64,000 bases of DNA, taken from assembly GCA_029941905.1 (NCBI GenBank), contig JAPYTQ010000016.1, forward strand, positions 1-64,000, read 5' to 3'. Position 1 is the stretch's first letter. Every line of letters starts with the position of its first letter. The DNA is from JAHRVQ01 sp029941905 (GTDB lineage Bacteria > Pseudomonadota > Gammaproteobacteria > Pseudomonadales > Azotimanducaceae). Below the pieces are notes generated by a model. It worked only from the letters and a program-made list of their open reading frames with translations, did not search any database and had not been told where the DNA came from. A program made the position numbers and the translations under genes. Shown in pieces: positions 1 through 8,074 of the stretch.

Positions 1-8
1 TTTTGGAA

Positions 9-35
9 TTCCGCCCTGACGCCGACTTGGCGGAA
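9..35. repeat. 7-bp inverted repeat near window start
   Basis: TTCCGCC at 9-15 is repeated in inverted orientation as GGCGGAA at 29-35, with a 13-nt loop. It lies downstream of the slipin gene that ends at 92 on the minus strand. No T-run follows on either strand, so it is not a convincing intrinsic terminator. It could belong to the same mobile or palindromic element as the repeat at 48-76. Confidence 0.45.
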
Positions 36-47
36 ATAGTGATGCGG

Positions 48-76
48 CATACCGACCTTAATCAGAGGTTCCCTAA
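48..76. repeat. dispersed repeat copy A (MITE/REP-like end)
   Basis: The 20 bases at 48-67 occur again exactly at 18810-18829. In both places the sequence GGTTCCCTAA follows: immediately here, and after 15 extra bases in the other copy. The second copy has terminal inverted repeats, so this one is probably the end of a related short element. It lies just downstream of the slipin stop codon. Family assignment is inference. Confidence 0.55.
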
Positions 77-91
77 CTATTCGTTCCTCAT

Positions 92-991
92 TTAATTAGG
101 CTCCTCATTGGCTTGCTGTGCAAGGGCGGCGAGCCCGCCGACTGCACCGAGGTTCATGGAGTCCAGCGCCGAGCTGGGTACAATGATCAGCGAGCCTTTT
201 TCTTTCAAGCCTTCGAATAGCATATTCATACCACGCAACTGCAGCGCCACCGGATTGTTCTGATATCGTTTGCTGGCTTGTTCAAATTTCTCTGCTATTT
301 CTGTTTCCGCGGTACCGAGGGTTACACGGGCCAGTCGTTCCCGTTCAGCCTGGGCTTGCTTGCTCATGGCCTCCATCAGTTCATTGGGAATATTGATATC
401 CTTGATTCCCACTGACTGGCAGGTTATTCCCCAGGGGTTAGTCTGTTCATCGAGCTGTTTCTGTAATTCCTCTCCAATCCTGTCCCTGTTTTGCAGCAGA
501 TTCGCCAGTTCGTTTTTTCCAATGATATCCCGCAGGCCGGTTCGTGCGACGTACGACACGGCTTTGGCGTAATGTTCGACTTCCAGGGCGGCTTTTTCAG
601 CGTCCCAGACCATCCAGTAAACCACCGCATCAACAAAGACAGGCACGGTGTCTTTTGTGAGTGAGTTCTCCGCCTCGACATCGTCGACCCGCAATCGCTG
701 ATCTATGTAGGTATCGACCCGTTCGATAATCGGGATGATGAAAAACAGTCCTGGCCCCTTGGTGCTGCCGGTGTATTGGCCGAGGCGCAGAACAATGGCT
801 TTTTCCCACTGGTCTGCGATTTTGATGGAGGCTGCTGCATAAAAAACGGCGATGAGGATCACCCAGGCAGTCGTGATGCTGTAAAAGTCCAGGTAGAAAA
901 GGCGCAGGTCGATGCCCAGACCGATCAATGCGAAGGTTGTTGCAACAATATTAAATCTAGGCCCTTTTTCTTTCGCAAGAAGGTAATTCAT
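92..991 (-). CDS. slipin family (SPFH/Band 7) membrane protein
   Basis: A 299-residue stomatin-type scaffold protein. Two hydrophobic segments (about residues 14-32 and 36-56) form an N-terminal membrane hairpin, followed by the SPFH/Band 7 domain (about 60-215; the stretch VFVDAVVYWMVWD at about 118-130 is typical) and an Ala/Glu/Lys-rich helical segment (about 208-245) that in this family drives oligomerisation. The C-terminus is Ala/Gly rich. Family members organise membrane microdomains and often work with NfeD proteases, but no NfeD gene is seen here. The start is supported by AGGAG 8 nt upstream of ATG. It lies 33 nt downstream of the GntR-type gene on the same strand, so the two form an operon controlled from 1417-1470. 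Confidence 0.92.
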   Translation of the reverse strand: MNYLLAKEKGPRFNIVATTFALIGLGIDLRLFYLDFYSITTAWVILIAVFYAAASIKIADQWEKAIVLRLGQYTGSTKGPGLFFIIPIIERVDTYIDQRLRVDDVEAENSLTKDTVPVFVDAVVYWMVWDAEKAALEVEHYAKAVSYVARTGLRDIIGKNELANLLQNRDRIGEELQKQLDEQTNPWGITCQSVGIKDINIPNELMEAMSKQAQAERERLARVTLGTAETEIAEKFEQASKRYQNNPVALQLRGMNMLFEGLKEKGSLIIVPSSALDSMNLGAVGGLAALAQQANEEPN

Positions 992-1024
992 GACGATGAC
1001 TCCTTTTTCTGTTCAAGTAGCTGA

Positions 1025-1405
1025 TCAAGTAGATTGTTCAAGTAGCTGTTCAAGTTGTTTGATGATGTCTGAGGCACTGAAGCCATAGGATGCGGCGGTA
1101 TTCATTAATTCAGTCGTTATTTCTGCGAGCTTGGCAACTCGTTCTTCTTCCGGAAGGACGATATTTGAAGCGGCGACAAAAGTGCCTGTACCCTGCTGGG
1201 TATACAGGATTTTCTGGATTTCCAGCTCTTTGTAGGCTTTGCTGACCGTGTTCAGGTTGATCTGTAATGCCACCGCCAGGCCGCGAACCGTCGGTAACTG
1301 TTCTCCAACCGTGAGGACATCCGTCGCGATGCCAAATCGTATCTGATCAACTATTTGCCGATAAAAAGGCACGCCACTTGTTGAATTGAGTTGGAACTTA
1401 ATCAT
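1025..1405 (-). CDS. GntR family transcriptional regulator, YtrA-like
   Basis: 126 residues. An N-terminal winged helix-turn-helix (about residues 10-78, with LPTVRGLAVALQINLNTVSK at 38-57 as recognition region) is followed by only about 45 residues, of helical character. The short C-terminal part and the absence of a FadR, HutC or aminotransferase domain are typical of the YtrA subfamily, which usually represses its own operon and often controls ABC transporters. Here the partner is a slipin gene 33 nt downstream. A perfect 16-bp-arm palindrome sits 12 nt upstream of the ATG and overlaps the likely -10 box, so autoregulation is the simplest reading. The inducer is unknown. Confidence 0.92.
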   Translation of the reverse strand: MIKFQLNSTSGVPFYRQIVDQIRFGIATDVLTVGEQLPTVRGLAVALQINLNTVSKAYKELEIQKILYTQQGTGTFVAASNIVLPEEERVAKLAEITTELMNTAASYGFSASDIIKQLEQLLEQST

Positions 1406-1416
1406 CTCGATTTTGC

Positions 1417-1470
1417 ATGTTCTATTGTACTAGTTAAATAGTACAATAGAACATATAGACAATATGTCAA
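1417..1470 (-). promoter_or_regulatory. gntR-slipin promoter with palindromic operator
   Basis: The arms 1417-1432 (ATGTTCTATTGTACTA) and 1439-1454 are exact reverse complements around a 6-nt centre GTTAAA. On the minus strand a consensus -35 TTGACA (1465-1470) is followed after 16 nt by TATTGT (1443-1448), which lies inside the palindrome arm. A bound dimer would block the -10 region. The length and symmetry fit a GntR-type operator; assignment to the adjacent regulator is inference from position. The divergent SDR gene starts about 115 nt away and could share this control. Confidence 0.8.
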
Positions 1471-1568
1471 CTTCTTTTTGTTAACAGGTATGTTGCCTTG
1501 GATGATCACTTGCTATTTCATGGGGTTAACTTTTTGAAGTACTCTTTTTTGAAGAACTGGAGAAACCT

Positions 1569-2405
1569 ATGGCGATCGACAAATGCAACATGAATGGAAC
1601 CCTGCAAGGTAAGGTGGCCGTTGTAACGGGTGCGAGTCGTGGCATTGGCGAGGCAATTGCCTATCGATTTGCCATGGAAGGTGCCAGTGTCGTGGCGAGT
1701 GCGCGAACCGCAAACCCCGCAGATCATGTATTTAAGGGCACGATCAATGAAACCGCAGAGAGAATCAGGGCTTGTGGTGGGGAAGCTCATGCGATTCAGT
1801 GCAATCTCGCTTATGAACAGGAGCGGGAGAATCTAATCAAAGAAACCCAGGACAAGTATGGTCCCGTTGACATTCTTGTCAGCAATGCGGCGATCACCTT
1901 TTTTATTCCTGTTGCTGAATTCCCCGCCAAACGCTATGACCTGATGTTGGAAGTACAGGTAAAGGCACCCTTTCACCTGGCGCAACTGGTTCTGCCCTCC
2001 ATGATTGAAAGGCAATCCGGGCACATTATTAACATTTCCTCCGGTGCCGCATTTCATCCCCAGGCTGATCAGCCAGGCGGGCATGGAGGCACTGTATACG
2101 GCATGTGTAAGGCGGCGCTGGAGCGGTTCACGACGGGGCTGGCACAGGAACAGTATCAAAATAACATATCGGTTAATGTAATTTCCCCGGGACTGGTAGC
2201 GACTCCAGGGGTGGTACACCATAAGTTAATCACCGACGAGAGCCGGGCTCGGGTTCAACCCGTTGAATGCATTGCTGAATCAGTGTACCAATTGGCGATT
2301 GCGGATCTGTCGATGTCGGGGAGGATTGATCACGCGGCCGAATTCCTGGAAGAGATTAAAATTGAACCATCGATGACTTTGAAAAATTTTCCGATGACCG
2401 GATGA
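1569..2405 (+). CDS. SDR family NAD(P)-dependent oxidoreductase
   Basis: A 278-residue classical short-chain dehydrogenase. The Rossmann nucleotide motif TGASRGIG is at residues 20-27, the structural N-A-A at 106-108, catalytic Ser at 157/158, and the Y-x-x-x-K pair at Tyr177/Lys181. The P-G motif after the active site (NVISPGLVATPG) is present. ATG is preceded by GGAG at 7 nt spacing; a second Met at residue 8 is possible. It is divergent from the gntR-slipin operon and convergent with the DUF3179 gene. Substrate is not predictable; the C-terminal extension after residue 240 is longer than in minimal SDRs. Confidence 0.92.
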   Translation: MAIDKCNMNGTLQGKVAVVTGASRGIGEAIAYRFAMEGASVVASARTANPADHVFKGTINETAERIRACGGEAHAIQCNLAYEQERENLIKETQDKYGPVDILVSNAAITFFIPVAEFPAKRYDLMLEVQVKAPFHLAQLVLPSMIERQSGHIINISSGAAFHPQADQPGGHGGTVYGMCKAALERFTTGLAQEQYQNNISVNVISPGLVATPGVVHHKLITDESRARVQPVECIAESVYQLAIADLSMSGRIDHAAEFLEEIKIEPSMTLKNFPMTG

Positions 2406-2406
2406 T

Positions 2407-2420
2407 CAGATAAATATCTG
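2407..2420. repeat. short AT-rich hairpin between convergent genes
   Basis: CAGATA and TATCTG are exact inverted repeats around AA, just after the SDR stop and just before the convergent DUF3179 stop. The stem is short and AT rich with no T-run, so at most it is a weak element of bidirectional termination. Confidence 0.25.
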
Positions 2421-2427
2421 CAGCGTG

Positions 2428-3408
2428 CTATGGCGCGGTGAATATTTCCGTTTCCGGATGAAAAGTGAACCGCGCGAACCAGAAACCAATTGTTGAGGCC
2501 AGTAGTTCGTTCTCACTTTCAATGTATGCAGTTCTTGATTCTTCATTCCAGAATACGGTGATTTTTTCTCCTCCGACTTCATCGGTAAAATATGCCGTGT
2601 TCTGTTTTTCCAGCTCTACGAAGGGATAGGCTTTAAATCCGCCATTGATCTCGATGCCCAGTACCTGTTCCTTGGGATGGTATTTTCGCGGCGCCTTGTG
2701 GGAAACCTGGAACCAGAGTCGTTTGCTGTTCTCGTATCCCTTGTAGGGACTTCGCTGGTAATTTCTGCGAAAACCGGTATCTGTGCTTAGGATTTTGGAG
2801 TCCGGGTACTTTTCGATCCAGTGGCCAAAAGTTGTGTGCAGGGCAGGCAGTTGTGGCAGCTTCGCGCCTTTCAGCTTACCGACGACAGACTGTTTCATGA
2901 TCTGGGACCAGAGCGAATCGGTGTTCCGGTCGTATAGCAGTACATCACTGTTGTACAAAAGCCCGGACACACCAAAAGTCAACCAGTTACCTTTGCCGAT
3001 ATTGGAAGAAAAAACCATACCCGTTCCACACAAGGGGCAATAACTGACAACGAAATGCTGATCGTCGATGACATCGTTGACCAACTCGTGGTGATCCAGA
3101 ATTCTAATCGGGTAGGCACGTGCCTCACCGTTGATGACCAGGCCCAGCAGACGATCTTCATCATGCATAAATTCGGCGTTACCGATACTGGTGAATTTCG
3201 GTTGATTGATCGCCGGGATACCGTCTTTTGGCGGGCCACCGGAATGTATCTCCCTGACCGATATACTGGCGTTGTCGAGGTTAAATCCGTTTTTACTTTT
3301 TGCAGTGGCGCCATGTGTTGAAGTGAGCATTGTCAAAGTGAGGAGTGGCAACATGAGGGCATTTGCCACTGCCAACAAAAAGAAGGTGCGATGCCTGGTA
3401 TCTGTCAT
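2428..3408 (-). CDS. DUF3179 domain-containing exported protein
   Basis: 326 residues. A hydrophobic N-terminal segment (about residues 9-29) reads as a signal peptide or anchor. The rest matches the DUF3179 family: a segment around residues 86-110 with DHHELVND, then SYCPLCGTGMVF at about 122-133 with two conserved cysteines (Cys124, Cys127) that could bind metal or form a disulfide, and GLLYNSDVLLYDRNTDSLW after it. The function of the family is unknown. It is convergent with the SDR gene and separated by about 90 nt from the ABC exporter gene upstream on the same strand. Confidence 0.88.
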   Translation of the reverse strand: MTDTRHRTFFLLAVANALMLPLLTLTMLTSTHGATAKSKNGFNLDNASISVREIHSGGPPKDGIPAINQPKFTSIGNAEFMHDEDRLLGLVINGEARAYPIRILDHHELVNDVIDDQHFVVSYCPLCGTGMVFSSNIGKGNWLTFGVSGLLYNSDVLLYDRNTDSLWSQIMKQSVVGKLKGAKLPQLPALHTTFGHWIEKYPDSKILSTDTGFRRNYQRSPYKGYENSKRLWFQVSHKAPRKYHPKEQVLGIEINGGFKAYPFVELEKQNTAYFTDEVGGEKITVFWNEESRTAYIESENELLASTIGFWFARFTFHPETEIFTAP

Positions 3409-3501
3409 TACGGTTAATCCCGTACTTTACTGAATTTCTTCGATATCAATAGGACCGTGTAAACAGGAAAGTATTTCGCTTCTCATGCAACCGTGGTTAT
3501 T

Positions 3502-5322
3502 TTATACAGAAGGCTCCGGTACTCTGTCGGGTTCCAGCATGGCGCTGACTTCTCCTCCAAACTGTAGCTGCACCATACGTGTGTACAGGGCATTGCGTTT
3601 CAGCAGTTCTGCATGGCGGCCAATATCCTCTATCTTGCCCTCGTTAATGACGACAATGCGGTCAGCTTTCAGCACAGTTGATAGCCTGTGGGCAATCACC
3701 ATGGTTGTTCGGTTCTGCTGCAGAAGTTGCAATGCATCCTGGACCAGGCGTTCGCTTTCTGCGTCCAATGAACTCGTTGCCTCATCCAGCAGGAGGATTG
3801 GAGGGTCTTTCAGCACAGCCCGGGCGATGGCGATGCGTTGTTTTTGCCCACCGGATAATCGGGCGCCCTTCTCGCCGAGATAGGTTTTGTAACCGTTCGG
3901 CAGTTTCTCGATGAATTCATGGGCAGATGCAGCCCTCGCGGCCGCTACGACCTCGCTGTCGGTTGCATTGGGACGCCCAAAGCGTATGTTCTCCACGGCG
4001 CTTGCGCCAAATATCATCGTCTCCTGGGGGACGATACCCACCCTGAGTCGAATGTCATGTGGGCTGGCGTGGGCGATATCGATATTGTCTATCAGAATGC
4101 GCCCGGAGCTGAGATTGTAAAAACGGATTAGCAAGTGGAAGAGGGTGGTTTTCCCCGCACCGGATGGACCGACAAAGGCAATGTGTTCGCCTGGTGCGAC
4201 ATCAAGGTTAAATTTATCCACTGACAGGAGATCTGGTCTGGATGGGTAACTGAATGAGACCGCCTCGAAACGAACACTGCCAAGTCTTTGTAGCGGGAAT
4301 TGGGCAGGTTCTGCCGGTGTGCGAATTGCCGGTGTGATCATTAGCAATTCAGTCAGACGTTCCATTGCACCCGCAGCGCGTTGCAGTTCACCCCAGAATT
4401 CGATCAATGCGCCACCTGAGGCACCGACAAAAACCGCGTAGAGAACAAACTGTCCCAGTTCACCACCAGTGATCTCATCCGCCAGAACGGCCTTGGCGCC
4501 GATCCAGAGTACAAATATCAGGGCACCGAAAACACCGGTGGTTGCGACCGTGGTAAGCAGGGCACGGACCTGTATTCTTAGAATTGCGGTACGAAAACTG
4601 CTCGTAATCGCCTTGCCAAAACGTTGGCTTTCCAGTTCTTCGGCTGTAAACGCTTGTACGGTCTCTATTGCATTGAGGATTTCAGCAGCCTGGCCACTGG
4701 CGTCAGCGACGCGATCCTGGGAGTCCCGGGATAGCTTTCGCACCCAGCGACCGATCAGCAAAATCGGCAGGATAACAAGTGGCAGCACGATGAGCAGCAG
4801 TGCCATTAATTTAATATTTGTATAGGCCAGCAACGCCAGGGCACCTATAAACTGAATGGAAGATCGAAGGACAATGGATACTCCGACACCTGAAATCGAC
4901 TGAATCAGGGTCGTGTCCGCGGTCAATCGGGACAGAACTTCACCGATTTTGGTGATTTCAAAAAAAGTCGGGTCCATGCGGATAACGTGTCGAAATACTT
5001 TATCACGCAGGTCAGCGACAACCCTTTCACCCAGCCAGTTTACAAAATAGGCTCTTGCGGCGCCAAAGAAGCCGATTACCAGTGCAAATACTAACAATAC
5101 GAAGAAGTAGCGATCAACATTGGCAGCATCTTCAACGGAAAAACCATGGTCGATGACGTTACGCACGGCAATAGGCATCGCCAGCAGTGCTGCGGATGAA
5201 ACCAGCAAAGCAACAATAGCGAGAAGCAGTGTGCCTTTGTAAGGAGAAACAAAGGGCACGAGCATTCGCAGTGGTTGCAGGGAATTTCTGCTAGGCCTGG
5301 ATTCAGTGGACGGGTCTGGCAT
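3502..5322 (-). CDS. ABC exporter, fused permease/ATPase (MsbA/LmrA-type half transporter)
   Basis: A 606-residue half transporter. The N-terminal part (about residues 20-330) has six membrane segments. The ATPase domain has Walker A GPSGAGKTT (about 383-391), Q-loop in VGIVPQETM, signature LSGGQKQR (about 488-495), Walker B ILLLDEATSSLD (about 507-518) and the switch histidine in IAHRLS. Such proteins dimerise and export lipids, peptides or drugs. The gene follows a TetR-family gene (stop at 5412) on the same strand with an 89-nt gap, which suggests regulated efflux, though the TetR could equally control the divergent dioxygenase gene. Confidence 0.93.
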   Translation of the reverse strand: MPDPSTESRPSRNSLQPLRMLVPFVSPYKGTLLLAIVALLVSSAALLAMPIAVRNVIDHGFSVEDAANVDRYFFVLLVFALVIGFFGAARAYFVNWLGERVVADLRDKVFRHVIRMDPTFFEITKIGEVLSRLTADTTLIQSISGVGVSIVLRSSIQFIGALALLAYTNIKLMALLLIVLPLVILPILLIGRWVRKLSRDSQDRVADASGQAAEILNAIETVQAFTAEELESQRFGKAITSSFRTAILRIQVRALLTTVATTGVFGALIFVLWIGAKAVLADEITGGELGQFVLYAVFVGASGGALIEFWGELQRAAGAMERLTELLMITPAIRTPAEPAQFPLQRLGSVRFEAVSFSYPSRPDLLSVDKFNLDVAPGEHIAFVGPSGAGKTTLFHLLIRFYNLSSGRILIDNIDIAHASPHDIRLRVGIVPQETMIFGASAVENIRFGRPNATDSEVVAAARAASAHEFIEKLPNGYKTYLGEKGARLSGGQKQRIAIARAVLKDPPILLLDEATSSLDAESERLVQDALQLLQQNRTTMVIAHRLSTVLKADRIVVINEGKIEDIGRHAELLKRNALYTRMVQLQFGGEVSAMLEPDRVPEPSV

Positions 5323-5411
5323 GGCTCAATCCTAAGGAAGTGGCAGCATCGCAAGGTGGATGGTATTGCACCCGGTACTGTGAGTCTAATTTCAGGGGAA
5401 TAAGCCGAAGG

Positions 5412-6029
5412 TTAAGACTGCTGTTCAGGCAGATGGTCCAGTAATTGTCGAGCGTAGATGGCAACCTCGGTGGCCGCGTCGACTGCCAGTTGCCGCAGGT
5501 CTGCCTCTCCATCTTTGTCCATCCAGCGTTTCACTGCATCAGCGTTCGCCCCCCACAGCATGTAGGCGATAACAATTGGCAGGCGATCAACGCGGCGGTT
5601 GAATCCGAAATCTTCGGCGATGCCATCAGCGAGGACTTCAACATAGGCCCTGGCAATACCGGCCCGGACACCGGCGATCCTGGGATCTGTCTCACTGGCA
5701 TGAATATAGCGAAAAAAAGCAATGCCACCGTCCTGGGTAAGCTGGGTAGTCGCGTTCAGTTCTACCCAATGGGACCAGAATTCCAGGGTATCCAGTGGAC
5801 TATTGCTTCTGGCAAGTCTCAGTTTCTCGCCTTCCAGCGCGGTTGCGATTGATTGCTTGGTGGGAAAGTGATTGTACAAGGTCTGGACATGCAGTTCTGC
5901 GGAGTCCGCGATGTTACACATGGTTGTCTTCTCGAATCCGTGCTCTGCAAACAGGGACTCGGCAGCATCAATCAATGCACAGCGGTTGGCTTTTCTGCGC
6001 TGTTGTCGAAGGGGATAAGTTACTGTCAT
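5412..6029 (-). CDS. TetR/AcrR family transcriptional regulator
   Basis: About 205 residues. The N-terminal TetR helix-turn-helix is clear (ALIDAAESLFAEHGFEKTTM followed by a recognition helix ending LYNHFPTKQSI), while the C-terminal helical ligand domain is divergent as usual. I chose ATG at 6029; an in-frame GTG at 6038 is also possible and neither has a strong ribosome site. It is divergent from the phytanoyl-CoA dioxygenase gene and upstream of the ABC exporter. The shared intergenic region carries three GTT/AAC-type repeats, one over the dioxygenase -35 box, so repression of that promoter is the likely role. Confidence 0.9.
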   Translation of the reverse strand: MTVTYPLRQQRRKANRCALIDAAESLFAEHGFEKTTMCNIADSAELHVQTLYNHFPTKQSIATALEGEKLRLARSNSPLDTLEFWSHWVELNATTQLTQDGGIAFFRYIHASETDPRIAGVRAGIARAYVEVLADGIAEDFGFNRRVDRLPIVIAYMLWGANADAVKRWMDKDGEADLRQLAVDAATEVAIYARQLLDHLPEQQS

Positions 6030-6043
6030 CCGGATCACTGTCC

Positions 6044-6071
6044 ATAGTTGATAAACAATAGTTGGTAAACA
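6044..6071. promoter_or_regulatory. tandem operator-like repeats upstream of tetR-type gene
   Basis: Two abutting 14-nt direct repeats, ATAGTTGATAAACA (6044-6057) and ATAGTTGGTAAACA (6058-6071), differ at one base. Each contains GTT-N4-AAC, a short inverted motif suited to a dimeric regulator. A related third copy is at 6111-6124. The location directly upstream of the TetR-type start suggests autoregulation. Confidence 0.6.
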
Positions 6072-6110
6072 AAAAACGCAGTGTACTGATTTGTTAAGAT
6101 ATTTCTATTG

Positions 6111-6144
6111 ATAGTTTGACAAACATAAATATAGTTACTATAAA
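6111..6144 (+). promoter_or_regulatory. near-consensus promoter with embedded operator motif for the PhyH gene
   Basis: TTGACA at 6116-6121 is followed after 17 nt by TATAAA at 6139-6144, close to the sigma-70 consensus. The -35 box is inside GTTTGACAAAC, a 5-bp inverted repeat with one centre base, itself part of a third copy of the ATAGTT...AAACA repeat seen at 6044-6071. Transcription would begin near 6151, about 97 nt before the dioxygenase start. Confidence 0.7.
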
Positions 6145-6247
6145 AAAGTCTTTCAGATTCTGAAACACTCAAAATCATGCCAGTAATCGTGGCGCAACTA
6201 TAATGAGTTCGACAAGAATGAGGTCGACAAGGTCGAAGGAGAGAAAA

Positions 6248-7069
6248 ATGAGCCGTGCCAAAGCGCCCATTCGATACACAGACACGTTAGCTCCCGAATT
6301 AATTTCAGAGGAGCTGAAACCCGTAATCGAGGAACTGAGGCTCGAAGATAATTGTCGAGAATTGGCCTTCCAGGGTTGGACGGTACTGGAGAACGTCAGT
6401 TCCGACGAATTCAACACCGCCTTCCGGGAAAAAATAATAGAAATCTGCCCTAAAGGTGGAGGCAATATGTTACTGGCGAAGGATCCTGTTTTTGCTGAAG
6501 CGATCATGAATCCCAAACTGATGGCAATGGCAGAATTTTCTGTCGGTCGCGGATTCCTCATCAGCCAGGTTGCCGCGAGTGTCAGGAGCAAAGGAGCACC
6601 TGCCATTGGTTTGCACGCCGACAATAACTGGCTTCCGGCACCTTTCCCTGTACACAATATGTTGCTGACAGGCTGCTGGGCGTGTGATGAATATACCCGG
6701 GAAGGCGGTGCAACGTTAGTGATACCCGGTAGCAATGTCCTGCATCGACACCCGGACGATAAGGAAACCACAGAACTGGCAGGCGCCATTGCAATCGAGT
6801 GCCCACCAGGGTCTGTTGTGATGTGGGACGGCAATCTCTGGCACTCGAATTATCCAAGAACTATTCAAGGTGAAAGAGTCGTCTGCCACATTACGTATAC
6901 GCGACTGATGATGCGACAGGTAGAGGATTACAACGCCCATGCAGATGAGTTAATTGAAACCCACGGCGAGAAGATGGCTCAGTTATTGGCACGAGGGGAT
7001 ATGCTGCATAGCCCCACCGGTGCTGACTATTCCAAGCTGATACAGACATTTAACAACGCCAAACGATAA
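6248..7069 (+). CDS. phytanoyl-CoA dioxygenase (PhyH) family protein
   Basis: An Fe(II)/2-oxoglutarate-dependent oxygenase of the PhyH family, 273 residues from the ATG at 6248. That start is preferred because GGAG lies 6 nt upstream; an ATG at 6203 would add 15 basic residues without a ribosome site. The metal facial triad is visible: His123 and Asp125 in LHAD, and distal His199 in NLWHSNYPR, with Arg210 or Arg204 as candidate 2-oxoglutarate anchors. Such enzymes hydroxylate acyl chains or secondary metabolites. The next gene, a Gfo/Idh/MocA dehydrogenase, follows within about 25 nt, so the pair probably acts on the same compound. Confidence 0.92.
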   Translation: MSRAKAPIRYTDTLAPELISEELKPVIEELRLEDNCRELAFQGWTVLENVSSDEFNTAFREKIIEICPKGGGNMLLAKDPVFAEAIMNPKLMAMAEFSVGRGFLISQVAASVRSKGAPAIGLHADNNWLPAPFPVHNMLLTGCWACDEYTREGGATLVIPGSNVLHRHPDDKETTELAGAIAIECPPGSVVMWDGNLWHSNYPRTIQGERVVCHITYTRLMMRQVEDYNAHADELIETHGEKMAQLLARGDMLHSPTGADYSKLIQTFNNAKR

Positions 7070-7095
7070 TACAGCGGGACAGGGCAGTATTGCAG

Positions 7096-8073
7096 ATGAT
7101 TCGATTTGGTACCCTCGGTGCGGCTAGAATTACTCCACCGGCGCTGATTAAACCCTGTGAGGCTGACCCTCGGGCTGCGGTTACCGTTGTCGGCGCACGA
7201 TCCAGGGAAAGGGCAGAAGGTTTTGCAAAAAAACACTATATACCCGTTGTGGTTGAGGACTACGCGTCAGTGGTTAACCATAGTGATGTTGATGTTGTCT
7301 ATGTTCCCTTGCCAATCACGGCTCACCATGAATGGACAATCAAGTCCCTGCGGGCGGGGAAGCATGTCCTGTGTGAAAAATCGTTTGCCAGCAACGCCGA
7401 AGAGGCAATGGAAATGGCGGCCGTAGCGAAAGAAACGGGATTGGTTGTGATGGATGCATTTCACTATCGCTATCATCCCATCTTTGTCAGGGCCAGGGAG
7501 ATTTACACTTCAGGTCGACTGGGTGCGATCGAATTGGTGTCAGCGAGCTTTCACATACCAGTGACTGACCCTGGTGATATCCGTATGAACTACAACACGG
7601 CCGGTGGCGTCACAATGGATATCGGTTGTTACCCGATTTCGTGGGTACGACATATGACCGGGTTAGAGCCCGAAGAAGTTGCCGCAGTGGCAGAGACAGG
7701 TCCTCCGGACGTTGATGTCTACCTGACCGCAGAATTGGTCTTTCCCGGTCAAATCAAAGGCTGTATTTCCGGTGACATGCGGACTTCGGCGAAATTCAAA
7801 GCAGAGATCATTGTCGCCGGTGAGAAGGGCACCATGACGGTCAACAATCCCATCGCGCCGCACATGGGCAACAGTATTGAATTGAACATAGACGGTGAGG
7901 TAACGCAGGAGCAGTTTGACCATCGACCCACTTACAGTTACCAGTTAGATGCTTTTATAAACGCGGTTGAAAATGGCGGCGCCGTCCTGACTGGGCCGGA
8001 TGATGCCGTGAATCAAATGAAGCTGATTGACCGATGCTATGAGACTGCCGGACTGCCTTTACGGGGTAAATAG
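7096..8073 (+). CDS. Gfo/Idh/MocA family oxidoreductase
   Basis: About 325 residues. The N-terminal Rossmann fold carries GTLGAARIT; CEKSFASN at about residue 93-100 matches the E-K motif of this family, followed by MDAFHYRYHP. The C-terminal alpha/beta domain has the cysteine-proline DIGCYPISW segment. The family oxidises or reduces hydroxyl groups on sugars and cyclic diols using NAD(P). ATG at 7096 matches the usual family start; a TTG at 7090 has better spacing to AGGG (7081-7084). It is co-directional with the PhyH gene and its stop is 1 nt from the convergent PPTase stop. Confidence 0.9.
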   Translation: MIRFGTLGAARITPPALIKPCEADPRAAVTVVGARSRERAEGFAKKHYIPVVVEDYASVVNHSDVDVVYVPLPITAHHEWTIKSLRAGKHVLCEKSFASNAEEAMEMAAVAKETGLVVMDAFHYRYHPIFVRAREIYTSGRLGAIELVSASFHIPVTDPGDIRMNYNTAGGVTMDIGCYPISWVRHMTGLEPEEVAAVAETGPPDVDVYLTAELVFPGQIKGCISGDMRTSAKFKAEIIVAGEKGTMTVNNPIAPHMGNSIELNIDGEVTQEQFDHRPTYSYQLDAFINAVENGGAVLTGPDDAVNQMKLIDRCYETAGLPLRGK

Positions 8074-8074
8074 G

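Noticed and set aside
9..35. Inverted repeat as transcription terminator of the slipin gene
   Set aside because: No T-run follows the stem on the minus strand and the loop is long; listed only as a repeat.
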